From NCBI RefSeq assembly GCF_003385235.1, contig NZ_PQIA01000109.1, positions 1 through 33,490 on the forward strand: a stretch of 33,490 bases of DNA. The letters are read 5' to 3'. Source of the DNA: Amycolatopsis circi. Its GTDB lineage: Bacteria > Actinomycetota > Actinomycetes > Mycobacteriales > Pseudonocardiaceae. Under the pieces are notes generated by a model that made no database searches, had not been told where the DNA came from, and saw nothing but the letters and a program-made list of their open reading frames with translations. The position numbers and the translations under genes were made by a program. The first letter of the stretch is position 1; every line of letters begins with the position of its first letter. Shown here in pieces: positions 7,709 through 15,367 of this stretch.

Positions 7709-9215
7709 GCGCGGCGTGCTGAAGCGCTAGCCGCCCGTCTTCCAGAGTGAGTACCTGGTCGAACCCGGCGACGTGCTGCGGCCGGTGCGTCACCAGCACG
7801 ACGGTTCCCTTCGCCTGCGCCAAGACTCTCGCCAGCACTTCGTCGCCGTGCGCGAGGTCGAGGCCTTCCACCGGTTCGTCGAGGACCAGTACAGGCGGTG
7901 CGGCGAGTACGGCGCGGGCGAGGATCAGCCGTTGCCGTTGACCCCCGGAGAGGGCGCCGCCGTCTTGGCCGGTGTCGCGGTCCAGCGGGAGGTCGAAGCC
8001 CGCGGTCTCGCAGGCGGCGCGCAGGTCGTCGTCGGTGGCTTTGGAGTTGGCGAACAGCAGGTTTTCGCGGACGGTCGTGGCGAAGACGTGTGCGTCGGCG
8101 AGGGCTCCGGTGATGACGGCGGGGTGCGGGCCTTCCACGGGGCGGCCGTCGACGGTGATCGTGCCGGACGTGGGGGAGACGAAACCGAGCAGGACGTGCA
8201 AGAGAGTCGTTTTTCCAGCTCCGGAGGGGCCGAGGAGGCCTAGCCGGGTGCCGGGCGGCAGGTCGAGATGGATGCCTTCGAGCGCGGCTCGGCGGCCGGG
8301 ATGGTGCACGCCGACGTTGGTCAGCCGGAAATGTCCCGGGCCGGGGGTTGGTTCCGGGGTGGGTGCTGGCGCGGCGAGGACGGCGCGTACTCGGCTCAGC
8401 GAAGCCTGGATTTCGGGGATGCGTTCGGCGGCGGTGAGCAGCGGCAGGACCAGCTCGAACAGCGCCATCGTGGTCAGGGTGAGGGCCGCGGTGACCGGGA
8501 TGCTTGCCGGGCTGAGCAGCGCGACGGCGGCGGTGGTCGCGAACTGGACGGTTACTCCGGCGGTGGTGGCTAGGGCGAGGCGGCGGCCGGTACGGCGAGA
8601 GTCTGCGGCTAGTTCTTGGATGACTGTGGTGGCGCGGTCTTTTTCTCGTTGTTCCCAGCCGTAGGCGATCAGTTCGTTGCGGCCGAGGACGAGTTCCACG
8701 GTGCGTTCAGCGAGTTCTTGTCGGGTCCCTGGCATTTTACCCCTAGGCATCAGCAGTAATCCCGTCGCGAGCAGTCCGATGAGGACGATCCCGGCGAGCG
8801 GAAGGCTCACCAGTCCGGCGAAAATCACCACAGCGATGCCGACGGTCCCTGCGACGACCGCCGGTAGCGCGAGCCGGAGGATGGCGTCCTGGACAGCGTC
8901 CACATCGGACACCAGGCGGGTGACCAGGTCCGCGCCGGAGTGTTCCGCGACGCGCCGGGGGAGAAGCGCCTGGTACACCCGGGTTCGCAGGGAGCCGAGG
9001 TAGCGGAGGACGACGTCGTGCCCGGCAAGGCGTTCGGCGTAACGGAGTCCGCCGCGGGCCAATGCGAAGACCCGCACGGCGACGATCGCGAGCGTGAGCG
9101 CGGCGAGCGGGGGTTGTTCGGCGGCGCGCATGAGCAGCCACGCCGCCGTCCCGGTCAGTCCGAGCCCGGCGAGTTCGGCACCGACCGCGAGCAGGGTCGC
9201 GCGGACGAGTTTCAT
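7692..9215 (-). CDS. cydC: Thiol reductant ABC exporter subunit CydC
   Basis: CydC pairs with CydD in a heterodimeric ABC exporter that moves cysteine/glutathione-type thiols (and heme has been proposed) out of the cytoplasm, needed to assemble cytochrome bd. The 507-residue protein has a membrane domain (about 1-270, several hydrophobic spans such as LAGIVLIGLLATGLLL) and an ATPase domain. The ATPase domain shows Walker A GPSGAGKTT, signature LSGGQRQR, Walker B VLVLDEP and the switch His in LVTHRP. It starts at ATG 9215, overlapping the cydD stop by 4 bases. The gene is last in cydABDC and its stop overlaps the convergent unknown gene. CydC and CydD are separate genes here, not fused as in some actinobacteria. 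Confidence 0.92.
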   Translation of the reverse strand: MKLVRATLLAVGAELAGLGLTGTAAWLLMRAAEQPPLAALTLAIVAVRVFALARGGLRYAERLAGHDVVLRYLGSLRTRVYQALLPRRVAEHSGADLVTRLVSDVDAVQDAILRLALPAVVAGTVGIAVVIFAGLVSLPLAGIVLIGLLATGLLLMPRGKMPGTRQELAERTVELVLGRNELIAYGWEQREKDRATTVIQELAADSRRTGRRLALATTAGVTVQFATTAAVALLSPASIPVTAALTLTTMALFELVLPLLTAAERIPEIQASLSRVRAVLAAPAPTPEPTPGPGHFRLTNVGVHHPGRRAALEGIHLDLPPGTRLGLLGPSGAGKTTLLHVLLGFVSPTSGTITVDGRPVEGPHPAVITGALADAHVFATTVRENLLFANSKATDDDLRAACETAGFDLPLDRDTGQDGGALSGGQRQRLILARAVLAAPPVLVLDEPVEGLDLAHGDEVLARVLAQAKGTVVLVTHRPQHVAGFDQVLTLEDGRLALQHAALTVRG

Positions 9216-10711
9216 ACTGTCACCCCATGGTTGAGTTCGACCGTCCGCGACGCGAGCGCGGCCAGCGCCGGTCGGTGCGCGACCAGGACGGCGGTCCGGC
9301 CGGGCAGCAGTTCCTTAGCGCCTGCCAGCACGGTTGCTTCGGTGCGCGCGTCGAGGCGAGCGGTCGGTTCGTCCAGCAGGACCAGTCCGGCTTCGGTACG
9401 GGACAAGGCTCGGGCCAGGCCGACGCGTTGCCGTTGGCCAGCGGACAGTCCGGCACCCAGTTCGCCGACTTGCGTCGCGTAACCGTCGGGGAGATCGGTG
9501 ACGATGTCGTCGACCCTGCGTCCGCCGGTGTTTTCCTTGAGGGTGCCGCTAAACAGCGTCGGACGTTGGGGCAGCCACGCGGTGTCGCGCAGCCAGGACG
9601 AATGGTCGAGAGCGCGCAGGTCGACGCCGTCGACTAAGACCCGGCCGGACGTCGGCTGGACGAATCCCAGCAGTACCGCGAGCAGGGTGGACTTGCCGGA
9701 ACCGCTCGGGCCGACCAACGCGAGGTGTTCGCCTTGGCGGATCGTTAGGTCCAATTCGGACAGTGCGCAGGTTTCGCCGTAGTGCACGGAGACGCGATCG
9801 AGCACCACTTCCGGCGGACCGAGGGGCCGTGTCTGCGTGCCGGATCGGCGGACAGCTGTTGCCGCGCTGAGGATTTCCTTCAACGCGGTGAGTCCTTCGG
9901 TGGCGGCGTGGAACTTCGCTCCGGCGGCGCGCAGCGGCAGGTATGCCTCGGGGGCGAGGACCAGGATCAGCATCGCGGTGTGTGCGGTCATCGAACCGGA
10001 CAACAGCCGGAATCCGATTGGTACCGCGACAAGTGCGATCGAGAGAGTGGCGACGAGTTCCAGCACCAGCGCGGACAGGAAGGCGACTTTCAACGTCCGG
10101 ATGGTGGCGTCGGCGTGCGCGTTGGCCATCTCGCGCACGATGCGGGTTTGGGCTTGCGCGCGGCCGAACAGCTTGAGCGTCGGCAAGCCGCGGACGACGT
10201 CGAGAAAGTGCCCGCCCAACCGCGTCAGCAGTGTCCACTGTGTACGTGCTTTAGTGTGCGCGCCGATTAATGCGCCGAAGAGCGGGATCAGCGGAATGGT
10301 GGCGGTCACGATCAGTGCGGAGGGCAGGTCTGCGGTGAAAAGCCTTGCCAGTACTGCGATCGGTACCAGTACAGACAGCACCATCGCGGGCAAGTAGCCG
10401 GTGAGATAGGTCGCGGTAGCGTCCACACCTTTGGTGATTCGGGTCGCGGTTGCCCCGGGGTCGCCGGTCGCGTCGAGCAACCGGCGACGCAGGCCTGCTT
10501 GTGCCGAAGCCGCGAAGCGACTGGTAAGCAGGCCTTGTCCGGCGACGAGCAGAATCCGCGCCCCGACGGCGACGAACAGGGCGACCGAAACGCCGCCGCC
10601 GGTGAGCAGTGTCGCCAGCCCGTCCGCCTGGACGAGCACGGTGACAGCGGTGCCGACACCCAGTACAGCGAGCGCCGCGAGGTAACCGCGGAGACCAGGC
10701 AGAGCAGGCAT
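9212..10711 (-). CDS. cydD: Thiol reductant ABC exporter subunit CydD
   Basis: This is the partner of CydC, with 499 residues. The membrane domain (about 1-290) includes the RSSCC-type segment LKVAFLSALVLELVATLSIALV. The ATPase domain has Walker A GPSGSGKST, signature LSAGQRQRVGLARAL, Walker B LVLLDEP and the switch His in LVAHRP. An oddity: between ENT after the Q-loop and the signature there are only about 27 residues (GGRRVDDIVTDLPDGY and so on), where I count 36 in the neighbouring CydC and about 43 from memory in usual CydD proteins, so the helical subdomain looks shortened. Two rare TTA leucine codons occur (10270-10268 and 9637-9635). AGGAG precedes the ATG at 10711, and the gap to cydB is 12 bp. 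Confidence 0.92.
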   Translation of the reverse strand: MPALPGLRGYLAALAVLGVGTAVTVLVQADGLATLLTGGGVSVALFVAVGARILLVAGQGLLTSRFAASAQAGLRRRLLDATGDPGATATRITKGVDATATYLTGYLPAMVLSVLVPIAVLARLFTADLPSALIVTATIPLIPLFGALIGAHTKARTQWTLLTRLGGHFLDVVRGLPTLKLFGRAQAQTRIVREMANAHADATIRTLKVAFLSALVLELVATLSIALVAVPIGFRLLSGSMTAHTAMLILVLAPEAYLPLRAAGAKFHAATEGLTALKEILSAATAVRRSGTQTRPLGPPEVVLDRVSVHYGETCALSELDLTIRQGEHLALVGPSGSGKSTLLAVLLGFVQPTSGRVLVDGVDLRALDHSSWLRDTAWLPQRPTLFSGTLKENTGGRRVDDIVTDLPDGYATQVGELGAGLSAGQRQRVGLARALSRTEAGLVLLDEPTARLDARTEATVLAGAKELLPGRTAVLVAHRPALAALASRTVELNHGVTV

Positions 10712-10723
10712 GGCGAGACTCCT

Positions 10724-11713
10724 TTAGAAGTGTAGCAACGATTTCTCGTCGACCGGACGCCGATTCGCCCGCCAGGTCAGCCACTGCACGGTGATCAGCA
10801 CGAGGAGCGCGGGTGCGGCGAACCAGCCGATCACCGCCGCCATGTCGGGCGTGGTGGCGGCCTGATCGACCGTCAGTTGGTAGCCCGTGCCGGACGACAG
10901 AACGACCGGGAAGCGCAGCACGCCGACCAGCAGTGCCGGGCAGGCGCTCAGAAGCATTGCGGCAGGCAGCGCCAGCCGTGGTCGCCGGAGTCCGAAAAGG
11001 ACAGTCAGGTAAGCCGCGAAGGCGATGGCGACCACTGCTAACGCGGCCCAGGAGCCGTCGGAAACCGAGAAAGCTCCCCAAACCGTCGCGATCGCCAGGA
11101 AAACCCCGACCGGCGCCAGGGACGACCGAGTCAGCCGTCGAACCCGCCCGGCGATTTCCGCTGGTCCGCGCACCGCGAGGAAGACCAGACCTTGCAAGCA
11201 GAACAGCGCGGTGAACCCGAGCGCCCACAACACCGCGTATGGATTGAACAACGCCAGAACGTCATCGACCGGACGGCCTTGTGCGTCGAGCGGAAGCCCA
11301 CGCACGAGGTTGCCGAGGAACAACCCCCAGGAGACCGTCGTGACCAGCGCACCCGCCGTGATGGCGAACGTCCACCCGCGCCGGTTGCCCTCCGGATGCC
11401 GACTCCGCAACTGCACCGCCGCGGTGAACGTGACCAATCCCAGCAACAACAGCACGACCAGCACGTAAGCCCCGGCGAACACTCGCCCTTCCAGATGCGG
11501 GAACGCGCCGAACAGCACCCCGACCGCCGCGACCAGCCACACCTCGTTGGCCAGGAAGAACGGGCCGACCGCACCGAGCACCCGCCGCTGTCCAGCCTCG
11601 TCGCGGGAGCGGGAGAGCGCGGGCAGCAGCATCCCGACGCCGTAGTCGTAACCGGCCAACGCGAAGTAGCCGCCCAGGAGCAAACCGAGCACACCCCACC
11701 AGATCGTCACCAC
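10724..11713 (-). CDS. cydB: Cytochrome bd oxidase subunit II
   Basis: CydB is the second membrane subunit of the quinol:O2 oxidoreductase; it stabilises the heme-bearing CydA. The protein has 329 residues and about eight to nine hydrophobic spans. The N-terminal GYFALAGYDYGVGMLLP matches the family pattern (G-Y/F-D-F/Y-GVGML), and GRPVDD and FNPYAVLWALGF resemble the conserved middle. It is shorter than E. coli CydB (379). It starts at GTG 11713 (or the adjacent GTG at 11710) with GGAG upstream inside the cydA end; the gap to cydA is 3 bp. One TTA leucine codon lies at 11041-11039. It is the second gene of cydABDC. Confidence 0.93.
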   Translation of the reverse strand: MVTIWWGVLGLLLGGYFALAGYDYGVGMLLPALSRSRDEAGQRRVLGAVGPFFLANEVWLVAAVGVLFGAFPHLEGRVFAGAYVLVVLLLLGLVTFTAAVQLRSRHPEGNRRGWTFAITAGALVTTVSWGLFLGNLVRGLPLDAQGRPVDDVLALFNPYAVLWALGFTALFCLQGLVFLAVRGPAEIAGRVRRLTRSSLAPVGVFLAIATVWGAFSVSDGSWAALAVVAIAFAAYLTVLFGLRRPRLALPAAMLLSACPALLVGVLRFPVVLSSGTGYQLTVDQAATTPDMAAVIGWFAAPALLVLITVQWLTWRANRRPVDEKSLLHF

Positions 11714-11716
11714 GGG

Positions 11717-12880
11717 TCACACTCCACTCAGGACAGGAAGTTCGGGTTCCGCCGCCGCGACAGCCGGGCCGCGTTTGGCGATCCGGGCGAGCAGCACCCA
11801 GTCGGCGATGGCCAGCACGACGAACAACAGCGTGAATGCGATAAAGGAGAACAGGATCTGCCCGCCGCTGACGTCGGCGACCGCGTCCGCGGTGCGGAGC
11901 TTGCCCCACACCAGCCACGGCTGACGGCCGATCTCGCGGACCAGCCAGCCCAGAATCGCGGCGACGAACGGCACGACGATCCCCGGCACCATCAGGAAGA
12001 GCACTGGCCGTGCGCGAAGCAGTCGGTCGCGGAACAACAGGAGCGTGCCGATCAGCGAGGCGAAGAACGCGAAGAAGCCGACCATGATCATCATCCCGAG
12101 CGGCAGCCCGACGCTCACCGAACCCTTGAACTTGTCCGGCTGATACCCGGCGACCTCCGCGAACTGCGCGAACCCGGCCTGCACCACCAGCACGCTGCCG
12201 AGCAGCGACGTCACGACGCCGATCCGCAGCGACCGGCGGAAGAAGTCGATCTCGCTGGTGCGCTTGAGAAAGTGGTACGCGCTGACCCCGGTGACGAAGA
12301 ACCCGCCGGTCAGCAGCGCGGCCCCGATCACGTGCGGCAGCGACGCGACCAGCGCCGGATTGGCGAACAACGCGCCGAAGTCGTCCAGCCGCAGCACGCC
12401 GTTCTCCATCCGCGAGCCCACCGGGTTCTGCAGGAAGGAGTTGGCGACCATGATGAACAGCGCCGAGGCGTACGCGGTCAGCGTGACCAGCCACAGCATC
12501 GCGAGATGCAGCCACTTGTTCATCCGGCCGCGGCCGAAGATCCACAATCCGAGGAACGTCGATTCCAGGAAGAACGCCACCAGCGTCTCGATGGCGAGCG
12601 GCGCGCCGAAAACGTCCCCGGCGAACGCGGACAGCCCGGTCCAGGTCATCCCGAACTGGAATTCCATCACGATTCCGGTGACGATTCCGAGGGCGTAGTT
12701 GACCACGTACAGCCGGCCCCAGAACGCGGTCATCCGGTGCAGCTGCTCGCCGCCGCGAAGCGTCGCGCGGGTCTGCATGATCGCCACCATGGTCACCAAA
12801 CCCAAGGTGAGCAGCACGAACAGGAAGTGAAGCGAGGTAGTGGTCGCGAACTGGAGTCTCGCGATCGGCAGTGGGTCCAT
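11717..12880 (-). CDS. cydA: Cytochrome bd oxidase subunit I, with very short Q-loop
   Basis: CydA carries the three hemes of cytochrome bd, a high-affinity terminal oxidase used at low oxygen or when the cytochrome bcc-aa3 branch fails. The key residues are present: His18 (heme b595 ligand), Glu98 and Glu106 in the EFQFG...GDVFGAPLAIE...FFLEST block, His183, and Met266 in MMIMVGF, corresponding to E. coli His19, Glu99, Glu107, His186 and Met393. GWLVREIGRQPW is at 311-322. The protein has only 387 residues against 522 in E. coli. Almost all of the loss is between the residues aligned with Lys252 and Met393: about 16 residues here against about 140. That is the periplasmic quinol-binding Q-loop, and the KLAAIE-type motif is gone. 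The ATG at 12880 has no ribosome site; the promoter seen upstream would give a nearly leaderless mRNA. Confidence 0.93.
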   Translation of the reverse strand: MDPLPIARLQFATTTSLHFLFVLLTLGLVTMVAIMQTRATLRGGEQLHRMTAFWGRLYVVNYALGIVTGIVMEFQFGMTWTGLSAFAGDVFGAPLAIETLVAFFLESTFLGLWIFGRGRMNKWLHLAMLWLVTLTAYASALFIMVANSFLQNPVGSRMENGVLRLDDFGALFANPALVASLPHVIGAALLTGGFFVTGVSAYHFLKRTSEIDFFRRSLRIGVVTSLLGSVLVVQAGFAQFAEVAGYQPDKFKGSVSVGLPLGMMIMVGFFAFFASLIGTLLLFRDRLLRARPVLFLMVPGIVVPFVAAILGWLVREIGRQPWLVWGKLRTADAVADVSGGQILFSFIAFTLLFVVLAIADWVLLARIAKRGPAVAAAEPELPVLSGV

Positions 12881-12894
12881 GCCGACGGAGCCTA

Positions 12895-12923
12895 TACGTA
12901 GTGCGGCTACATGTAGCGGGCAA
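12895..12923 (-). promoter_or_regulatory. Candidate cydA promoter with palindromic operator in the spacer
   Basis: On the minus strand TTGCCC (12923-12918) and TACGTA (12900-12895) are 17 bp apart, a good -35/-10 pair. The start point would be only a few bases before the cydA ATG. The spacer contains the perfect 12-bp palindrome GCTACATGTAGC (12906-12917), well placed for a repressor. ACAT/ATGT half sites are known for PadR-type regulators, and a PadR gene is divergent here, but the link is inferred. Confidence 0.6.
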
Positions 12924-12928
12924 ATCTA

Positions 12929-12947
12929 TGAGATCGGGGTGATCTCA
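12929..12947. promoter_or_regulatory. Perfect 7-bp inverted repeat between cydA and padR
   Basis: TGAGATC (12929-12935) and GATCTCA (12941-12947) are exact complements around GGGGT. It lies between the two divergent promoters and is a second candidate operator, distinct in sequence from the GCTACATGTAGC palindrome. Confidence 0.5.
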
Positions 12948-12981
12948 GGGTTTTCCCGGACGGCCAAGCGGGCGGCGGAGA

Positions 12982-13011
12982 TTAGCCTGCCAGGGACAAG
13001 ATGAGTAGACT
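12982..13011 (+). promoter_or_regulatory. Candidate padR promoter
   Basis: TTAGCC (12982-12987) and TAGACT (13006-13011) are 18 bp apart. Only 8 bases separate the -10 from the ATG at 13020, and no Shine-Dalgarno sequence is present, so a leaderless transcript starting at or next to the ATG is likely. Confidence 0.45.
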
Positions 13012-13019
13012 GGCGACCT

Positions 13020-13337
13020 ATGAAAGCGGACACGTTGCGCGGACACCTCGACGCGTTGCTGCTCGCCGTCCTCGACGGCCGCAAGCTGCACGGCTACGCG
13101 ATCATCGAGGCGCTGGCGCTGCGCAGCGACGGAGCGCTCGACCTGCCCACCGGCACGGTGTACCCGGCGTTGCGCCGGCTCGAGCGCGCGGGCTGGCTGG
13201 CCAGCGAATGGGACGTGGTGTCCGGCCGCAAACGGCGCACCTACCGGCTCACCCGCGCCGGTCAGCAGGCGCTGGCCGCGGAACGGGTGCAGTGGCGGGA
13301 GTTCACCACGGTGATCGGCGGAGTGCTGGAATCATGA
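13020..13337 (+). CDS. PadR family transcriptional regulator
   Basis: This is a small (105-residue) winged-helix DNA-binding protein of the PadR type. It shows LLLAVLDGRKLHGYAIIEAL (first helices), TGTVYPALRRLERAGWL (recognition helix region) and KRRTYRLTRAGQQAL (wing), and has almost no C-terminal effector/dimer domain, so it is the short PadR-s2-like class. Such genes usually stand first in a unit with a 'permease prefix domain 1' membrane protein, as here: the stop overlaps the next ATG by 4 bases (ATGA). It is divergent from cydABDC with two palindromes in the shared 139-bp gap, so it may control itself, the downstream unit, the cyd operon, or all three. The ligand is unknown. Confidence 0.92.
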   Translation: MKADTLRGHLDALLLAVLDGRKLHGYAIIEALALRSDGALDLPTGTVYPALRRLERAGWLASEWDVVSGRKRRTYRLTRAGQQALAAERVQWREFTTVIGGVLES

Positions 13338-14032
13338 CCACGACAAGCCGGGCCACGACAAGCCCCATCGACGGCTACCTGGCCGAACTCGACCGCGCGC
13401 TAGTCGGCCGCCGCGGCGCGAAGGCAGACCTGCTGGCCGAAGCACGCGACGGTCTGCGCGACGCCGCCGAGGCGTACCGCGAGGGCGGCTGGAGCGAGAG
13501 GGAAGCGCAACGCCGCGCGGTAGCGGATTTCGGCCACGTCCGCGAGATTGCCGATGACTACCAAGCGGAACTGAGCATGCACAACGGCGTACGGACGCTG
13601 TGGCTGCTGGTCCTCGGCGTGCCCGCGATGCAGGCGTCGTGGGAGCTGGCGCGCATCCTCACCTACGGCTCCTGGTCGCGGCTGACCACGCCAAACCCCG
13701 GCTGGTACCCGTACGTCACACAGCTCACCCACGCCGCGCTCTACGCTGTGCCAGTGCTGGGTCTTCTCGCCCTGCTGAGCACGAGGTTGCTGAGCCGCCG
13801 ATTCGACGGCGTACGCACGGCCCGCGTCTGCCGGATACTGGGCGCGATCGCGGTCGGCCTCAACCTGTTCTCGATCCTGCTGCTGATCGGAGCGACCGGG
13901 GTAGTCGACGCGGCGAGGCTGTTCCTCAGCGGCCCGTGCGGCTTGCTGATGGTCTCGTGGGTGGTCCTGTCGTTCCGACTTGTCGTGCTAGCGCGGCGTT
14001 CCTGGGGACGGTGTGCCACGATCGTCGCGTGA
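13334..14032 (+). CDS. Permease prefix domain 1-containing membrane protein
   Basis: The protein has 232 residues. The first ~80 form the permease-prefix (HAAS-like) domain: IDGYLAELDRALVGRRGAK, then DLLAEARDGLRDAAEAY and AVADFGHVREIADDYQAEL. It is followed by four hydrophobic spans (about 85-105, 130-155, 168-190, 197-220). Proteins of this layout occur next to PadR regulators, and the prefix is thought to interact with or report to the regulator; the mechanism is not established. It overlaps padR by 4 bases and the DivIVA-like gene by 4 bases (GTGA), so it should be translated with both. Confidence 0.85.
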   Translation: MTTTSRATTSPIDGYLAELDRALVGRRGAKADLLAEARDGLRDAAEAYREGGWSEREAQRRAVADFGHVREIADDYQAELSMHNGVRTLWLLVLGVPAMQASWELARILTYGSWSRLTTPNPGWYPYVTQLTHAALYAVPVLGLLALLSTRLLSRRFDGVRTARVCRILGAIAVGLNLFSILLLIGATGVVDAARLFLSGPCGLLMVSWVVLSFRLVVLARRSWGRCATIVA

Positions 14033-14358
14033 CGACCGCGCTGATCTACCTCGTAGTCATGCTGCTGGTGGCCGCCGTGGTGTTCCTCCTGGCCGCTGTG
14101 GTGTTCGGCCGGGGCGAGGAACTGGCGCCGCTGCCGCCGGGCAGCTCGCCCACCCGGCTTCCCGCCGAGGACATCACCGGCGAGGACGTCCGCCAGGTAC
14201 GCTTCCAGCTGGTGTTCCGCGGCTACAAAATGTCCGAAGTGGACTGGGTGCTGCGCAGGACCGGCGTTGAATTGGACGAACTGCGCGAACGGGTCGCCCG
14301 GTTGGAAGCCGCACAGCAACCGCGCGAAGCGGCGCACCGGAGGCCGACGGGTGAGTGA
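14029..14358 (+). CDS. DivIVA domain-containing membrane-anchored protein
   Basis: The protein has 109 residues. An N-terminal transmembrane helix (about 4-26, LIYLVVMLLVAAVVFLLAAVVF) is followed by a Pro-rich linker. A DivIVA-type segment follows, VRFQLVFRGYKMSEVD, which matches the RF-x3-RGY-x-M-x-EVD pattern, then a short coiled-coil helix (LDELRERVARLEAAQ). DivIVA/Wag31 proteins mark curved membrane at poles and septa; a short single-pass version may bind Wag31 or a membrane site. M. tuberculosis has a similar small gene (Rv1209) between gpgS and tag, as recalled. The GTG start at 14029 overlaps the previous stop, and the end overlaps the SRPBCC gene by 8 bases. Confidence 0.85.
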   Translation: MTTALIYLVVMLLVAAVVFLLAAVVFGRGEELAPLPPGSSPTRLPAEDITGEDVRQVRFQLVFRGYKMSEVDWVLRRTGVELDELRERVARLEAAQQPREAAHRRPTGE

Positions 14359-14806
14359 CCTGGTGCTGTCGGTCGACGTCGCGGCGCCAGCGGGCACGAC
14401 CTGGCTCGCGCTCACCGACTGGGCCCGCCAAGGCGAGTGGATGCTCGGCACGTCCGTGCGCGTCGTCGAGGGGAACGGCCGCAGCGTCGGCTCGAAACTC
14501 GCGGCCTTCACCGGCTTCGGCGGCATCGGCTTCACCGACACCATGGAAATCACCACCTGGGAACCGCCGCTGCGCTGCACAGTGCGCCACCTGGGCAGCC
14601 TCGTGCAGGGAACCGGGGTCTTCCAGGTGCTGTCCAAGGGCGCCGGCCACTGCACCTTCGTCTGGGCCGAACACCTCAAACTGCCGTTCGGCCTGCTAGG
14701 CCGCGCAGGCTGGCCCCTGGCGCGTCCGGCGTTCGCGCTTGGGGTGCGGCATTCGCTGCGCCAGTTCGCGAGGTTCGCGGAGAACTATTCAATGGGGGAA
14801 CAATGA
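14351..14806 (+). CDS. SRPBCC family protein (polyketide cyclase/START-like)
   Basis: The 151-residue protein has the SRPBCC fold signature: an initial strand LVLSVDVAAPAGTTWLALTDW, then MLGTSVRVVEGNGRSVGSKLAAF, a ...ITTWEPPLRCTVRHLG strand pair and a long C-terminal helix (FALGVRHSLRQFARFAE). Such proteins bind hydrophobic ligands in a deep cavity; the ligand here cannot be told. GTG at 14351 is the start, 8 bases inside the previous gene. Its stop overlaps the tag ATG by 4 bases. Confidence 0.85.
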   Translation: MSDLVLSVDVAAPAGTTWLALTDWARQGEWMLGTSVRVVEGNGRSVGSKLAAFTGFGGIGFTDTMEITTWEPPLRCTVRHLGSLVQGTGVFQVLSKGAGHCTFVWAEHLKLPFGLLGRAGWPLARPAFALGVRHSLRQFARFAENYSMGEQ

Positions 14807-15366
14807 CGGACCTACTGGGCGAAGACGGCATCGCCCGTTGCAGCTGGGGCAACTCAGCCCCTGACTACGCGATCTACCACGACGAGGAGTGGGGCGTCCC
14901 GCTCCACGGCGAGGCAGAGTTGTACGAACGACTGTGCCTAGAGTCGTTCCAGTCCGGACTGTCCTGGATCACGATCCTGCGCAAACGCGAGAACTTCCGA
15001 AAAGCCTTCCGCGGCTTCGCACCGGAGAAAGTCGCGCGCTTTGGCGAGAAGGACGTCGAACGCCTGATGCAAGACGCCGGAATCGTCCGCAACCGCGCGA
15101 AAATCGAGGCAGCGGTGAAGAACGCCCGCGCAGTGGCGAACCTGGACATCCCCCTGGACAAGCTGCTCTGGTCCTTCGCCCCCACGAAGCACCGCCGCCC
15201 CCGCACCATGGCCGACGTACCCGCGATCACCGACGAGTCGAAAGCAATGGCCAAAGACCTGAAGAAACGCGGCTTCGCCTTCTTAGGCCCCACCACCTGC
15301 TACGCCCTGATGCAAGCCACCGGCATGGTCGACGACCACGTAAAAGATTGCTTCCGCGCGGCTTGA
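14803..15366 (+). CDS. tag: DNA-3-methyladenine glycosylase I
   Basis: Tag removes 3-methyladenine from alkylated DNA, starting base excision repair. The 187-residue protein is the usual length. Visible features are the zinc ligands Cys in ARCSWG and His in IYHDEEWGVP near the N-terminus, and His/Cys in DDHVKDCF at the C-terminus. The catalytic-site Glu and Tyr lie in HGEAELYERLCLESFQSGLSW, and ILRKRENFRKAF follows. The start at 14803 has GGGGGAA upstream. One rare TTA codon is at 15283-15285. The gene closes the coupled five-gene unit and is followed 1 bp later by a perfect 59-nt palindrome that may end transcription. Confidence 0.95.
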   Translation: MTDLLGEDGIARCSWGNSAPDYAIYHDEEWGVPLHGEAELYERLCLESFQSGLSWITILRKRENFRKAFRGFAPEKVARFGEKDVERLMQDAGIVRNRAKIEAAVKNARAVANLDIPLDKLLWSFAPTKHRRPRTMADVPAITDESKAMAKDLKKRGFAFLGPTTCYALMQATGMVDDHVKDCFRAA

Positions 15367-15367
15367 A

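Noticed and set aside
11192..12901. 569-codon plus-strand open frame over cydA/cydB
   Set aside because: The protein is almost only Gln, Arg, His, Glu and Asp, the usual antisense shadow of membrane protein genes.
12880..13020. Rex (NADH-sensing) operator before cydA
   Set aside because: No TTGTGAA/TTCACAA-type site was found in the gap; the palindromes present have other sequences.
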